Shown here one piece after another: positions 7,347 to 16,410 of a DNA stretch of 43,938 nt. The stretch is from Syntrophobacterales bacterium (GTDB taxonomy: Bacteria > Desulfobacterota > Syntrophorhabdia > Syntrophorhabdales > Syntrophorhabdaceae), in contig JAISPL010000036.1 of NCBI GenBank assembly GCA_031274925.1, forward strand, positions 1 to 43,938, in the 5' to 3' direction. The translations under genes were made by a program, and so were the position numbers. The notes beneath the pieces are model-generated. The model had not been told where the DNA came from. It made no database searches and was given only the letters and a program-made list of their open reading frames with translations. Position 1 is the stretch's first letter; each line of letters starts with the position of its first letter.

Positions 7347-8102
7347 ATGCAGAAAATTTTAGCGTTTGCAGGAAAAGGTGGTGTGGGGAAGACTACTCTG
7401 GGGGGGATGCTGATCAGATACCTTGTTGAGGAGATCAATGACGGACCTGTCCTCGCGGTCGACGCAGACCCCAATTCGAACCTCAACGAGGTTCTGGGTC
7501 TTCCAGTGGAGAATACCATCGGGGAAGCCCGTGAACTGATGAAGAAGGATGTTCCTCCTGGCATGACAAAGGACATCTGGTTTGAGCACAAGGTAAACCA
7601 GGCCATTGTTGAAGGAAAAGGGTTCGACCTCCTGGTCATGGGAAGGCCTGAGGGGCCTGGATGCTACTGTGCGGCAAATAGCCTGGCAAAGCAATCGATT
7701 GACAGTCTGAAGGGTAATTACACATTTGTCGTAGTGGATAACGAAGCTGGAATGGAACATATGAGCAGGCTTGTCACCCAGGATGTGGACCACCTGTTTG
7801 TGATCTCAGACGGGCAGCCCAGGGGATTGATCACGGCGAAGAGGATTCTTGATCTGTCTGGGGAACTGAAGCTGAATATCAAAAATACCTATCTTCTGGT
7901 AAACCGCCTGAAGGAAGAGGATTTAGAGACCATTGCCAGGGTCGTCCTGGAGATGGGCCTTGAAGTGACGGGTACTGTCAGGGATGGCAAAGATGTTCTG
8001 CAGGCAGATGCGGCAGGCAAGACCATCTTTGATTTGGATAGGACGTCCCCTGCCCTGTTGGATGCGTACAGGATATTTGAAAAGACCGTTAGCCGACAAT
8101 AA
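7347..8102 (+). CDS. cooC: CooC-type nickel-insertion ATPase
   Basis: MinD/CooC-family P-loop ATPase of 251 aa. CooC and its relatives (AcsF) support nickel insertion into CO dehydrogenase or acetyl-CoA synthase. Seen: deviant Walker A motif GKGGVGKTT at residues 9-17, AVDADPNSNL, the CxC metal site in GPGCYCAAN near residue 105, and VVVDNEAGMEH as the Walker B region. The start has AAGGAA as ribosome site. Pairing with the ASKHA activator suggests both serve a CODH/ACS (Wood-Ljungdahl) system encoded elsewhere, since no CODH or ACS subunit gene is visible here. Confidence 0.9.
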   Translation: MQKILAFAGKGGVGKTTLGGMLIRYLVEEINDGPVLAVDADPNSNLNEVLGLPVENTIGEARELMKKDVPPGMTKDIWFEHKVNQAIVEGKGFDLLVMGRPEGPGCYCAANSLAKQSIDSLKGNYTFVVVDNEAGMEHMSRLVTQDVDHLFVISDGQPRGLITAKRILDLSGELKLNIKNTYLLVNRLKEEDLETIARVVLEMGLEVTGTVRDGKDVLQADAAGKTIFDLDRTSPALLDAYRIFEKTVSRQ

Positions 8103-8225
8103 AAAGTCTTCGGAGGATATTTCAGCAGGAATCGCATATCAGGCAACAGTGTCTGCGGTACCAGGCCACCCGGCAGCAGCCAAGACACCTCCTAAGAATC
8201 ACCTTATGAATCCTTCAAGAGTGAG

Positions 8226-8438
8226 GTGTTTTCCCAAGTGCAGACGGCAAAGCCGGAGAGTATCTCTCATGATGTCTGGCGTGCATCTGAAAAACAACGG
8301 AGGAGTTACGCAAAAAAGCTACATAGCAATATTGAAAGTTTCACAAACGATGATATACTTGACGCCTTTGCAAGAAGATACCCGACGAGGAAAACTTTAT
8401 TGAAAAAAGCCCGATATTGGGATATAAAAGTGACTTGA
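8226..8438 (+). CDS. Possible small protein of unknown function
   Basis: GTG-initiated frame of 70 aa, basic, with a helical middle (DVWRASEKQRRSYAKKLHSN) and a C-terminal part ending ARYWDIKVT. I recognise no family. It lies in the 392-nt gap between cooC and arnT, with only an overlapping GAGTGAGG as ribosome site. It could be a true small gene, a fragment of a lost gene or chance. The rest of the gap shows no other feature except the arnT promoter. Confidence 0.3.
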   Translation: MFSQVQTAKPESISHDVWRASEKQRRSYAKKLHSNIESFTNDDILDAFARRYPTRKTLLKKARYWDIKVT

Positions 8439-8451
8439 AAGTTATGTCCTC

Positions 8452-8482
8452 TTGAATAGCCTGGCACTGTGTTCCATATAGT
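8452..8482 (+). promoter_or_regulatory. Possible promoter of the arn operon
   Basis: TTGAAT (8452-8457), a 19-nt spacer and TATAGT (8477-8482), ending 12 nt before the arnT ATG. The spacing is long and the leader short, so this is tentative. Confidence 0.3.
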
Positions 8483-8494
8483 TGTCCTTTACCT

Positions 8495-10051
8495 ATGAAA
8501 ATAAAAGTACTGATACTTCTCTGCTTCACATATCTGTTATTCTTTTACAATCTCGGAGGCATTGCGCTTTGGGATCCGGATGAGCCAAGGCAGGCCATCA
8601 TGGCCCGTGAGATGATGGAGCGTCACGATTATATCCATCCATACCTGAACGGTAAACCCTATCTCGAGAAGCCGCCTTTTTATCCCTGGATGATAATCGC
8701 GGCGTCTAAGGTGACTGGCACACTCAACGAATTCTCCGCAAGGATGCCCGCCGCAGTCTCGGCCACCATGTTAGTACTCGTCACATTTATGCTCGGTTCC
8801 GTACTTCTTGATGCGAGAGGAGGCTTAATCAGCGCGGCAATTCTGGCTACTAATTACCAGTTCCTCTCTAACGCCCGTGAGTCCGTAATGGATATGACCT
8901 TCGCTTTTTTCATCGGGCTTACCATATACCTTACCTATCTGGCGCTAAGAAGAAGGCATAAATGGCTCTTTGCCCTTGCATTCCTGCCCTCCGCCCTTGC
9001 TATCCTGACAAAAGGGCCGGCAGGCCTTGTGATTCCGGCAGGCGTAATATTTATTTTTATAATAAAGGAAAAAGAGGTTAAGAGGTTTTTTGGACCCATG
9101 GCGCTGGGGTGCCTTCTGTCAACCGCCATCGCCTCCATATGGTTTATCATGGCGGGTCCCGAGTACATAAAGGAATTCATTGTCCACCAGAATTTCACGC
9201 GGTATACCAATGCCTTTGACCATGCCGAGTCTCTGGGCTACTATTTTCATAAACTCTTTATCAACTTCCTGCCATGGAGCATTTTTCTGCCTTTCGCAGT
9301 CTATCACGGGTACAGGAAAAAATATTGGCTTCCCTTTATATGGTTTGTTTTCACGTTTCTTTTCTTTGAGTTTTCCACAAGCAAAAGGGCCATATATCTG
9401 CTCTCCTGCTATCCCGCCATTGCGCTGCTATCAGGTTTCTACCTGAGAGACAAGTGGTCGGAACTGGTGCATCGGGGAATCCCAGGATATCTCCTCAAGG
9501 CTCTTGCTGTGCTCCTTGCCTTTTTGCCGATTGTTTCTGTGGTTGTTCTTCGCAATGTGTCCAATCAGACATTGGAGGTGTTCAGGAGCGGGCCGTCCGT
9601 GCTCTATCTTTACTTAGGCCTTCTGTTCGTTGCCGGGGGAGCATTTTTTACCTGTCTCCTCAAAAAATTGGAAAAAGGCGCCCTCATATCCTTTTTTGTG
9701 TACCTCACCATAAGCGGGCTGTTCTACAATGTGCTCTACATGCCCGTTATTGACGAAGCGTTCAAGTCACCCCTCCGGATAACGGACAAACTTAAGAGTC
9801 TCACCGAATCGAGAGATATCTGGACCTTCGGATTCAGCTCCGCAGGATTAATATATTATGTCGGGAAGCCGATCCATATGTTTCTGTCCGTAAAGCAGAT
9901 AAAAGAGGATAAACGTGATATACTGCTTATTGTTGAAGACAGGGAAACCTCTCGCCTTCAACGAGAGTTGAACGCCAGGTATGTTCCGGTAGGGAAGGCG
10001 CGTTACGAGAAAGAATACTACACCTTCTATGTGAGGAAAGATGGAAGATAA
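8495..10051 (+). CDS. arnT: ArnT-like lipid A aminoarabinosyltransferase (GT83)
   Basis: Integral membrane glycosyltransferase of 518 aa (E. coli ArnT is 550). ArnT moves 4-amino-4-deoxy-L-arabinose from undecaprenyl phosphate to lipid A phosphates on the periplasmic face, lowering negative charge and giving resistance to cationic peptides. The first periplasmic loop carries the family acidic motif WDPDEPR (Asp27, Asp29, Glu30), then GKPYLEKPPFYPW. About a dozen hydrophobic helices follow, with a soluble C-terminal tail after about residue 415. Its stop overlaps the start of arnC by 11 nt. The assignment as ArnT rather than a generic GT39/PMT protein rests on the clear arnC, arnA and arnD genes that follow. 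Confidence 0.88.
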   Translation: MKIKVLILLCFTYLLFFYNLGGIALWDPDEPRQAIMAREMMERHDYIHPYLNGKPYLEKPPFYPWMIIAASKVTGTLNEFSARMPAAVSATMLVLVTFMLGSVLLDARGGLISAAILATNYQFLSNARESVMDMTFAFFIGLTIYLTYLALRRRHKWLFALAFLPSALAILTKGPAGLVIPAGVIFIFIIKEKEVKRFFGPMALGCLLSTAIASIWFIMAGPEYIKEFIVHQNFTRYTNAFDHAESLGYYFHKLFINFLPWSIFLPFAVYHGYRKKYWLPFIWFVFTFLFFEFSTSKRAIYLLSCYPAIALLSGFYLRDKWSELVHRGIPGYLLKALAVLLAFLPIVSVVVLRNVSNQTLEVFRSGPSVLYLYLGLLFVAGGAFFTCLLKKLEKGALISFFVYLTISGLFYNVLYMPVIDEAFKSPLRITDKLKSLTESRDIWTFGFSSAGLIYYVGKPIHMFLSVKQIKEDKRDILLIVEDRETSRLQRELNARYVPVGKARYEKEYYTFYVRKDGR

Positions 10052-10970
10052 CCCTTATGTCTCTGTGTTGATCCCGGTTCTTAACGAGCAGGAATCCCTT
10101 GAAGAGCTTCAGATGAGACTCCGGAATACACTTGAGGGAATAGAAAAGGCCTATGAGATCATCTATATAAATGATGGCAGTACCGACAATACACAGAAGA
10201 TGCTTGAAGATTTCCATTACCATGACAAAACGGTAAAGGTGATCGAATTCAACAGGAACTACGGGCAGCACATGGCCCTTTTCGCGGGGTTTGAAGCGGC
10301 AAGAGGGGAGATTGTCATTACGATAGATGCCGATCTCCAGAATCCGCCTGAAGAGATCCCCAGGCTTATCACAAAGATGGAAGAAGGGTATGAAGTGGTG
10401 GGTACATACAGAAAGGACCGCAAGGACTCTTTTCTTAGAACTTTCCCCTCGTATGTGGTCAACAAGATCACGGCCCGCCTCGTTGGTGTTAAGCTCAAAG
10501 ACTACGGCTGCATGCTCCGCGCTTACCGGAGAAACATAATCGACTATATGAATATGTGTCCCGAGTCGTCGAGTTTTATCCCGGCCCTCGGAAATACCTT
10601 CGCGAAACGGATCGTGGAGATAGAAGTGGGTCATGAGGAGAGAAAAAGAGGGACCTCCAAATACAGTCTGTTCAAGCTCATGAGGCTTAATTTTGACCTC
10701 ATGACGAGTTTCTCTCTCCTTCCCATCCAGTTTATAGGCGTGCTGGGGATCGTCATTGCCATTCTCGGCCTTGCATTCGCTTTCTTTCTTGTTATAAGAC
10801 GGTTCATCGTAGGGCCTGAGTCGGAAGGGGCGTTCACCCTTTTCGCCATCCTGTTCTTCTTCATCGGTATTCAGATATTCGCCCTTGGCATCATCGGGGA
10901 ATATGTGGGAAGGATATATCAAGAAGTAAGACGCCGCCCGAGGTTCATTATAAAGAAGGAATTGCGGTGA
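10041..10970 (+). CDS. arnC: ArnC, undecaprenyl-phosphate Ara4FN transferase
   Basis: GT2 glycosyltransferase (309 aa) that transfers formylated aminoarabinose from UDP to undecaprenyl phosphate at the cytoplasmic face of the inner membrane. The GT-A domain shows VLIPVLNEQESL, NDGSTDN (Asp45), NRNYGQH and the metal-binding IDADLQNPPEEIPRL (Asp96/Asp98), then KDYGCMLRAYRR. These blocks match E. coli ArnC nearly residue for residue. Two C-terminal membrane helices (about 228-290) precede GEYVGRIYQEVRRRPR. The end overlaps the GTG start of the next gene as GTGA. Confidence 0.93.
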   Translation: MEDNPYVSVLIPVLNEQESLEELQMRLRNTLEGIEKAYEIIYINDGSTDNTQKMLEDFHYHDKTVKVIEFNRNYGQHMALFAGFEAARGEIVITIDADLQNPPEEIPRLITKMEEGYEVVGTYRKDRKDSFLRTFPSYVVNKITARLVGVKLKDYGCMLRAYRRNIIDYMNMCPESSSFIPALGNTFAKRIVEIEVGHEERKRGTSKYSLFKLMRLNFDLMTSFSLLPIQFIGVLGIVIAILGLAFAFFLVIRRFIVGPESEGAFTLFAILFFFIGIQIFALGIIGEYVGRIYQEVRRRPRFIIKKELR

Positions 10971-11902
10971 AGGCGGTAGTCTTTGCGTACCACGAGATCG
11001 GATATGCATGCCTTGACGAGCTTCTCTCTTTTGGGGCCCATGTCTCCTGCCTTTTCACCCACGAAGACGACCCAGGCGAAGAGATATGGTTCAAAACACC
11101 CGTCCGTCTGGCGAAGGAACGCAATATTCCCGTGTATACTCCCGAAACTCTCAAAGACCCTCGTTGGGCGGACCTTATCAGGCAGGCGAAACCGGATGTT
11201 ATCTTCTCCTTCTATTACAGAAGCCTCATTCCAAAAAGAATTCTCGAAATTCCCGGGACGGGCGCTTTCAACGTTCACGGCTCGTTACTGCCTCAGTTCC
11301 GAGGGAGGTGCCCGGTGAACTGGGTACTTATCGCAGGAGCTGAAAAAACCGGGCTGACCATGCATTTCATGGAGGAAAAACCGGACGCCGGCGATGTAGT
11401 GGCTCAGAGAGCCGTGGATATTACCTCGGACGACACCGCCCACACCCTGTTTTTGAAGCTGGTAAATGAGGCGAGACCGCTCATGAGGGATATCCTTCCC
11501 AGACTCCTGGACAGGACCTTCACCCGCATATCCCAGTCGGAGCTCGGCCCCTCGTCGTATTTTGGTGGCAGACGTCCGGAAGACGGCCTTATCTCCTGGG
11601 AGAAGGATGCCCGTTCGGTTCATAACCTCGTCAGGGCGGTTACCCACCCCTATCCTGGAGCTTTCACCTACTTTGACGGAAAAAAGCTTTTTATCTGGCA
11701 GACCGAGGTTGAACCACGAATGGAAATTGATCCGGCGGTGCGAAAAGGAGAGATAATCTCGACCAACCCCCTTGTCGTTAATGCAGGTGGCAAGGCGCTC
11801 AAACTGGTGACGGTGGAGTTCGATGGGGAAAGGGAAATTAGCGGCGAGGCATGGGCTGCCGTCTATATATCAAAAAACCGAATACTGGGAGGTAACGCTT
11901 GA
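10967..11902 (+). CDS. arnA: UDP-Ara4N formyltransferase (ArnA N-terminal half)
   Basis: 311-aa stand-alone equivalent of the ArnA formyltransferase domain, which formylates UDP-4-amino-4-deoxy-L-arabinose using 10-formyltetrahydrofolate. The catalytic triad sits at the same numbers as in E. coli: Asn102 and His104 in [13 protein letters not shown], and Asp140 in [15 protein letters not shown] at the start and SFYYRSLIP also match. The C-terminal part (about 205-311) is the OB-like Formyl_trans_C domain. The GTG start overlaps the arnC stop and the end overlaps the next start as TTGA, so translation is coupled. In enterobacteria this domain is fused to the decarboxylase; here it is separate. 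Confidence 0.93.
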   Translation: MKAVVFAYHEIGYACLDELLSFGAHVSCLFTHEDDPGEEIWFKTPVRLAKERNIPVYTPETLKDPRWADLIRQAKPDVIFSFYYRSLIPKRILEIPGTGAFNVHGSLLPQFRGRCPVNWVLIAGAEKTGLTMHFMEEKPDAGDVVAQRAVDITSDDTAHTLFLKLVNEARPLMRDILPRLLDRTFTRISQSELGPSSYFGGRRPEDGLISWEKDARSVHNLVRAVTHPYPGAFTYFDGKKLFIWQTEVEPRMEIDPAVRKGEIISTNPLVVNAGGKALKLVTVEFDGEREISGEAWAAVYISKNRILGGNA

Positions 11903-12933
11903 AAATACTGATACTCGGAGTAAATGGATTTATAGGAAACAGCCTTACAGCGCAGATCCTGCGTGATACGGACTGGGAAATCTACGGCATGGACATAAAG
12001 TGCGACAAGCTGGACACATGTCTCGGGCACGAGCGGTTCCATTTCGTCGAGGGAGACATAGCGATAAACAAGGAGTGGATTGAGTATAACGTGAAGAAAT
12101 GCGACGTTATCATGCCTCTCGTCGCAATCGCGACGCCCGCAACATATGTAAAAGAGCCGCTCAGGGTTTTCGAGCTCGATTTTGAGCAAAACCTGAACAT
12201 TGTTAGGCTTTGCCTGAAATACAATAAGAGACTTCTCTTTCCGTCTACGTCAGAGGTGTACGGCATGTGTCCCGATGGCGAATTCAACGAAGATGAGAGT
12301 CCTCTTGTCACCGGCCCCATAAGGATGCAGAGGTGGATATACAGCTCGTCAAAGCAGCTTCTTGACAGGGTCATATGGGCCTATGGGTTCCAGAATGGTT
12401 TAAGATTCACTCTTTTCAGACCTTTCAACTGGATCGGGCCAAAACTTGACGAGCTGACCACGGACCCGGAGAAGGAAGGCAGTTCAAGGGTAGTGACTCA
12501 GTTCATCAGCAATCTTTTTTTGGGGGAACCGATCAAACTGGTGGACGGGGGCCTTCAGAAGAGGTGCTTCACATATATCGACGATGGAGTGGAGTGCCTC
12601 ATGAAGATTATAGAGAATAAAGAAGGCAAATGCGACGGCCAGATCTTCAACATAGGAAATCCTGACAATGAGGCGACGGTGAAGGAGCTTGCCGGAAAGA
12701 TGAAGGCCATGTTCATGGCCCACCCGAACACGGCGCATTTCAAGAAGTTCGCTGAGATAGTGGAAGTCTATTCGAAGGATTATTACGGTGAAGGGTATCA
12801 GGATATAGATCGCAGAGTGCCTTCCATAAAGAAGGCGAAAGAGTTAATCGGCTGGGCGCCGAAAGTCGATCTTGATACAGCCCTCAAGAAAACCCTTGAT
12901 TATTATCTCGAAACAAACCTGAAAATGGCTTGA
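11899..12933 (+). CDS. arnA: UDP-glucuronate decarboxylase (ArnA C-terminal half)
   Basis: 344-aa short-chain dehydrogenase matching the ArnA C-terminal domain, which oxidises and decarboxylates UDP-glucuronate to UDP-4-keto-arabinose with NAD+. Seen: GVNGFIG dinucleotide loop at 7-13, FPSTSEVYG with Glu119, the Tyr148-x3-Lys152 pair in [36 protein letters not shown] and a conserved Arg in the DRRVPS block. It starts with TTG within the stop of the formyltransferase gene, and a 62-nt gap separates it from arnD. The split of ArnA into two coupled genes keeps the enterobacterial domain order. Confidence 0.93.
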   Translation: MKILILGVNGFIGNSLTAQILRDTDWEIYGMDIKCDKLDTCLGHERFHFVEGDIAINKEWIEYNVKKCDVIMPLVAIATPATYVKEPLRVFELDFEQNLNIVRLCLKYNKRLLFPSTSEVYGMCPDGEFNEDESPLVTGPIRMQRWIYSSSKQLLDRVIWAYGFQNGLRFTLFRPFNWIGPKLDELTTDPEKEGSSRVVTQFISNLFLGEPIKLVDGGLQKRCFTYIDDGVECLMKIIENKEGKCDGQIFNIGNPDNEATVKELAGKMKAMFMAHPNTAHFKKFAEIVEVYSKDYYGEGYQDIDRRVPSIKKAKELIGWAPKVDLDTALKKTLDYYLETNLKMA

Positions 12934-12995
12934 AGGAACGGATAAGGAGGGAATATTTGCCGGAGTGATGACTGTTCCCCGGCTAAGGTATCCTA

Positions 12996-13910
12996 ATGGA
13001 TAAGGCTTGGCATAAGACAATAGGTGTTAAGGTGGATGTGGATACTGATGTGGGCATGAAGAACGGCGTGCCCGTGCTCCTTGAACTTTTCCGAAAATAT
13101 GGCATCCATGCGAGTTTTTTTGTACCAATGGGGAAAGACCATACAGGCCGGACCGCGAAAAGGGTATTCACGAAGAAAGGATTCTTGAAGAAGGCGGGAA
13201 GGGTAGGGGTCTTGAGCACTTACGGAGTAAAGACGCTAATGTACGGTCTTGTCCTGCCCGGACCTGAAATAGCCAGAGAAAACGGCCCCGTGCTTCGCCG
13301 GATTACGGGTGAAGGCCATGAGGCCGGAATACACGGCCTTGACCATGTGTACTGGCATGACCACATCAAATCCTTAGGAAAAGCAAGAACAGTTAAGGAT
13401 CTTGAGAAGGCTTTTACCGTATACCGGGAAGTTCTCGGGAATCCACCGGTCTCCTTTGCGGCCCCTGGATGGATGATCAACGGCCACGCCCTTAACTGGT
13501 TTGAGGAGAAAGGCTTTATTTATTCGAGTGACACGAGGGGGTCATATCCTTTCCGGCCCATACTGGGCGGGGAAAAATTCAAAGTTCTCCAGATCCCGTC
13601 GAGCCTGCCCACGCTTGACGAGATGGTGGGCATTGCAGGCACCGACCAGAAGGCCCTCGCGGACCATTTCTTTTCCCGCCTGACAGACGGACTCAATATC
13701 CTCACGGTCCACACCGAGCTTGAGGGAAAACGATGGACCGGCTTTCTCGAATCTTTTGTCGTTGAGGCCTTGAGGGATAGTTTCACCTTCGTCCGGCTTA
13801 TTGATATTGCCGCGAGGTATGAAAAAGGGGAAAACACCCCTTCATGTGAGATTGTGTACGGCCACGTGGAGGGAAGAGCGGGCGAAGTCTCCCTCCAGAA
13901 GACTTCCTGA
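12996..13910 (+). CDS. arnD: ArnD, Ara4FN-undecaprenol deformylase
   Basis: NodB-fold polysaccharide deacetylase-like protein (304 aa) that removes the formyl group from undecaprenyl-phospho-Ara4FN before transfer by ArnT. Key blocks match E. coli ArnD: VKVDVDTDVG (Asp14, Asp16), GIHASFFVPMG, HEAGIHGLDHVYW with metal-binding His residues, APGWMING, SSDTRGSYPFRPIL and ILTVHTELEG. In-frame stops directly upstream leave ATG 12996 as the only reasonable start. A strong AAGGAGGG at 12944-12951 lies too far away and would instead serve a three-codon frame (TTG CCG GAG stop). No arnB, arnE or arnF follows. Confidence 0.92.
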   Translation: MDKAWHKTIGVKVDVDTDVGMKNGVPVLLELFRKYGIHASFFVPMGKDHTGRTAKRVFTKKGFLKKAGRVGVLSTYGVKTLMYGLVLPGPEIARENGPVLRRITGEGHEAGIHGLDHVYWHDHIKSLGKARTVKDLEKAFTVYREVLGNPPVSFAAPGWMINGHALNWFEEKGFIYSSDTRGSYPFRPILGGEKFKVLQIPSSLPTLDEMVGIAGTDQKALADHFFSRLTDGLNILTVHTELEGKRWTGFLESFVVEALRDSFTFVRLIDIAARYEKGENTPSCEIVYGHVEGRAGEVSLQKTS

Positions 13911-14010
13911 TAGCGGCCGGGTGTTCCGTTTGCTCCTTGTGGATATGATTCTGCCGACAAAAGCGCTGTTGCCGGAATAACGACGCAGAGAATGTAAACC
14001 TTCTGAGACG

Positions 14011-14712
14011 TTACACTAATTTTGCGGCTCTCTTCCTCGGGTGCTGCCTGATCCTCTTCTTAATGAATTTTTTTGCTCTAATGAAGAGCTTGTGCATGGT
14101 CTTCTGTACCAGCTTAGGATTATTAGCCTTCATCGCGGTGATCATGGTCAGATGATCACGGACCGCCGTGACTGCCATTCTGTCATTAGTGAAACAGATA
14201 ACTCTGTACCGGTGAATGAAATCCCTGAGTTCATTGACTACCTTCACGAGTTTTTCGCTCCTGGCCGTCTTGTAAAGGGTGTCGTGAAAGAGAGTGTTGA
14301 ACTTGACGATCTCCTCCATATTTTTCTTGATTAAAGCCTCTTCTTCATGTTTGACGATCTCCTCCAGAGCTATGATGTCCCGCTCGGTGGCTCTTTTTGC
14401 GGCGAGGTAAGCCGCATGGGTTTCGAGTATTCCTCTTATTTCGAAAACTTCCTCGACTTCCTCGGCCGTAACAGAACCCACCGCAAAACCACCCCTCGGC
14501 AACTTTTGAATGAGTCCTTCTTTTTCGAGTTTCTGGATCGCCTCCCTGACAGGGGTCCGGCTCGTTCCCATATCCGCGGCCAGTTTTTCTTCTACAAGGC
14601 GAGTATTGGGCTCCCAGTTTCCATCCAATACATTGTTTTTGAGCTGCCTGTAAACCTGTTCTCTCAAGAACCTATCCTTGTTCGGTAATTGTTCCTTATT
14701 CTTATAGCTCAT
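14011..14712 (-). CDS. GntR-family regulator, FCD subfamily
   Basis: 233-aa transcription factor. The N-terminal winged helix (about 15-80) carries REQVYRQLKNNVLDG, LAADMGTSRTPVREAIQKLE and LPRGGFAVGS. The C-terminal FCD ligand-binding domain (about 85-220) has a plausible metal-site set: FHD, DHL and a later MHKLF histidine. FCD regulators usually sense organic acids or sugar acids; the effector here is unknown. The start at 14712 is supported by GAGGGA just upstream; 15 further in-frame codons upstream look non-coding. It is divergent from trpS and convergent with the arn operon, and no obvious target operon is adjacent. Confidence 0.9.
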   Translation of the reverse strand: MSYKNKEQLPNKDRFLREQVYRQLKNNVLDGNWEPNTRLVEEKLAADMGTSRTPVREAIQKLEKEGLIQKLPRGGFAVGSVTAEEVEEVFEIRGILETHAAYLAAKRATERDIIALEEIVKHEEEALIKKNMEEIVKFNTLFHDTLYKTARSEKLVKVVNELRDFIHRYRVICFTNDRMAVTAVRDHLTMITAMKANNPKLVQKTMHKLFIRAKKFIKKRIRQHPRKRAAKLV

Positions 14713-14901
14713 GGCTCCCTCTTTATTATGAATCTCTTTGGACATATCCCACAACAACGCACCGCATTGCCGTCTTTCGCGCTTGATACTAAATATACCC
14801 GAGATGGATACCGCAATCCGGAAACAAGCTGGAACATGCCAGATTGTCTGTCATATATGATATCCCACTCATTGCCGCAAGATAGTTCATTGCTTAAAGT
14901 C

Positions 14902-14935
14902 ACTATATTATTCTATTCTCGAAAATAATTGTCAA
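14902..14935 (-). promoter_or_regulatory. Promoter region of the GntR gene with embedded near-palindrome
   Basis: On the minus strand a consensus TTGACA (14935-14930) is followed by an AT-rich stretch with several possible -10 boxes (AATAAT at 17 nt, TAATAT at 19 nt). The spacer contains ATTTTCGAGAATAGAAT, an imperfect inverted repeat around TCGA. The palindrome is placed where a repressor would block RNA polymerase, which suggests autoregulation (inference). The gene starts about 190 nt downstream. Confidence 0.45.
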
Positions 14936-15045
14936 GAGAATTGTATATAAAAAGGCACATTTCAGTTTTCCCATGACAAAAGCCTAAGGCTTGAAATCAG
15001 GAGGGATTAAACACGATGGACCTTGTGGTAATATACCCCAGGCTA

Positions 15046-15075
15046 TTGATTTCGCGTCTGATTATGGTGTAGAAT
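15046..15075 (+). promoter_or_regulatory. Sigma70-type promoter for trpS
   Basis: TTGATT (15046-15051), an 18-nt spacer and TAGAAT (15070-15075). Transcription would start near 15082, giving a leader of about 20 nt with GGAGGAG. This leaves no room for a T-box. Confidence 0.45.
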
Positions 15076-15101
15076 AGACGATTACGGCACCGGAGGAGAG
15101 T

Positions 15102-16082
15102 ATGCAGAGAATTTTCAGCGGGATTCAGCCGACAGGGGATATCCATATAGGGAACTATGTGGGTGCGATCAGACAATGGGTCGTCCTCGCCGATATGTAT
15201 GACTGTGTTTTCTCCGCAGTCGACTACCACGCAATTACCGTCGAATACCCGATTGAGGAGATGAAAAAAAGGATCATCGAAACCGCAGTCGTGCTCATTG
15301 CGTGTGGGTTATCACCCGAAAAATGCAAAATCTTTGTCCAGTCTCATGTGCCGGAGCATACCGAGCTTGCTTGGATCTTCAATTGTGTGACCCCAATAGG
15401 TGAACTTGAAAGGATGACCCAGTTCAAAGACAAGTCGAAGCAGCACAGGACAAATTTGAATGTGGGCCTCATGGATTACCCTGTCCTTCAGGCCGCCGAC
15501 ATTCTTCTTTACAAGGCAGGGTTTGTGCCGGTGGGAGAAGATCAGGTCCAACATGTGGAGTTGTGCAGGGAAGTGGCTCGAAAATTCAACAGCCGGTTCA
15601 AGCCTATCTTTCCAGAACCAAAAGTGATACTCTCCGAGGCGCCCAGGATTCTCGGAGTCGATGCAGCGGGCAAGATGTCCAAGACCATGGGTAACTACAT
15701 TGCCATCCTCGAAGATGAGAAAACTATATGGGAGAAACTCCGGACGGCGGTAACGGATGTAAGCAGAGTGAGGAGGACCGATATTGGCAATCCCGACGTA
15801 TGTAATATTTTCACAATGCACAAAGCGTTCTCAGGAGACGAGATTCGCGCGGATGTGGAGAAAGGATGCCGAACGGCCGGTATAGGGTGTATCGACTGCA
15901 AGAAAATGCTCTTCAAAAAAATGATGGAAGAGTTGATACCCATTCAGGAGAAGGCAAAGACATTAATGAAAGATCAGTGCTATGTCCTTGATGTCCTGCG
16001 GCAGGGGGCGAAGGCGTGCAGTATAATAGCCAAGGATACGATGCAAGAAGTAAGAGAAACCTTGGGCCTGTTGCAGGCGTAA
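15102..16082 (+). CDS. trpS: Tryptophan--tRNA ligase
   Basis: Class I aminoacyl-tRNA synthetase (326 aa, the usual bacterial length) that charges tRNA-Trp. The HIGH-type signature is HIGNY near residue 16 in PTGDIHIGNYVGA. The KMSKS equivalent is KMSKTMGN near residue 193. YPVLQAADILLY and VGEDQVQHVELCRE are typical TrpS blocks. A strong GGAGGAG precedes the ATG. It appears to be a single-gene unit, followed by a 586-nt gap without a convincing gene. Confidence 0.97.
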   Translation: MQRIFSGIQPTGDIHIGNYVGAIRQWVVLADMYDCVFSAVDYHAITVEYPIEEMKKRIIETAVVLIACGLSPEKCKIFVQSHVPEHTELAWIFNCVTPIGELERMTQFKDKSKQHRTNLNVGLMDYPVLQAADILLYKAGFVPVGEDQVQHVELCREVARKFNSRFKPIFPEPKVILSEAPRILGVDAAGKMSKTMGNYIAILEDEKTIWEKLRTAVTDVSRVRRTDIGNPDVCNIFTMHKAFSGDEIRADVEKGCRTAGIGCIDCKKMLFKKMMEELIPIQEKAKTLMKDQCYVLDVLRQGAKACSIIAKDTMQEVRETLGLLQA

Positions 16083-16305
16083 AGGCGGGAGGTTATATAG
16101 ATAAGTTACTCTAAGTTTTTTCCTTACCCTATCCTTATACTTCTAAATCAGTTTCAACAATGACGCAAAATTAAGTGGCGGCCATCTATAGTTTTTAAGC
16201 TGAAGCTGGTTGTCTATACGGTCTTTTCTCCTATGATACAAATACTTTCAATGGATTATGCACCATGCAGCTATTGTCCCTCCGCTATTCTCTTGATAAA
16301 AAGTT

Positions 16306-16410
16306 TAAATCTCTACGGATCTAATTCTCGGCCCCTTAAGGCACGCGCTTGCCTAATAGTCAGTCGTAAACCCCGAGGTATCCCGCCCCTTGGGGCGGGG
16401 AGGTTTATGA
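16306..16410 (+). repeat. Structured repeat copy 1 (IS200/IS605 right-end-like)
   Basis: About 100 bp shared with 42094-42190, including the identical 20-mer CCTAATAGTCAGTCGTAAAC (16352-16371). Copy 1 ends in a perfect hairpin CCCGCCCC-TT-GGGGCGGG followed by AGG. CTCGG before the 20-mer can pair with CCGAG after it, and the equivalent segments in copy 2 are changed but still pair. Both copies also read a similar short peptide (NLYGSNSRPL here, NLCGSNSPPL in copy 2), as expected if the DNA were once the end of a tnpB gene. The rest of 16083-16668 shows no supported gene. Confidence 0.6.

Noticed and set aside
14936-15101. T-box leader upstream of trpS
   Set aside because: No T-box sequence (AGGGTGGNACC type) is present and the predicted leader is only about 20 nt.
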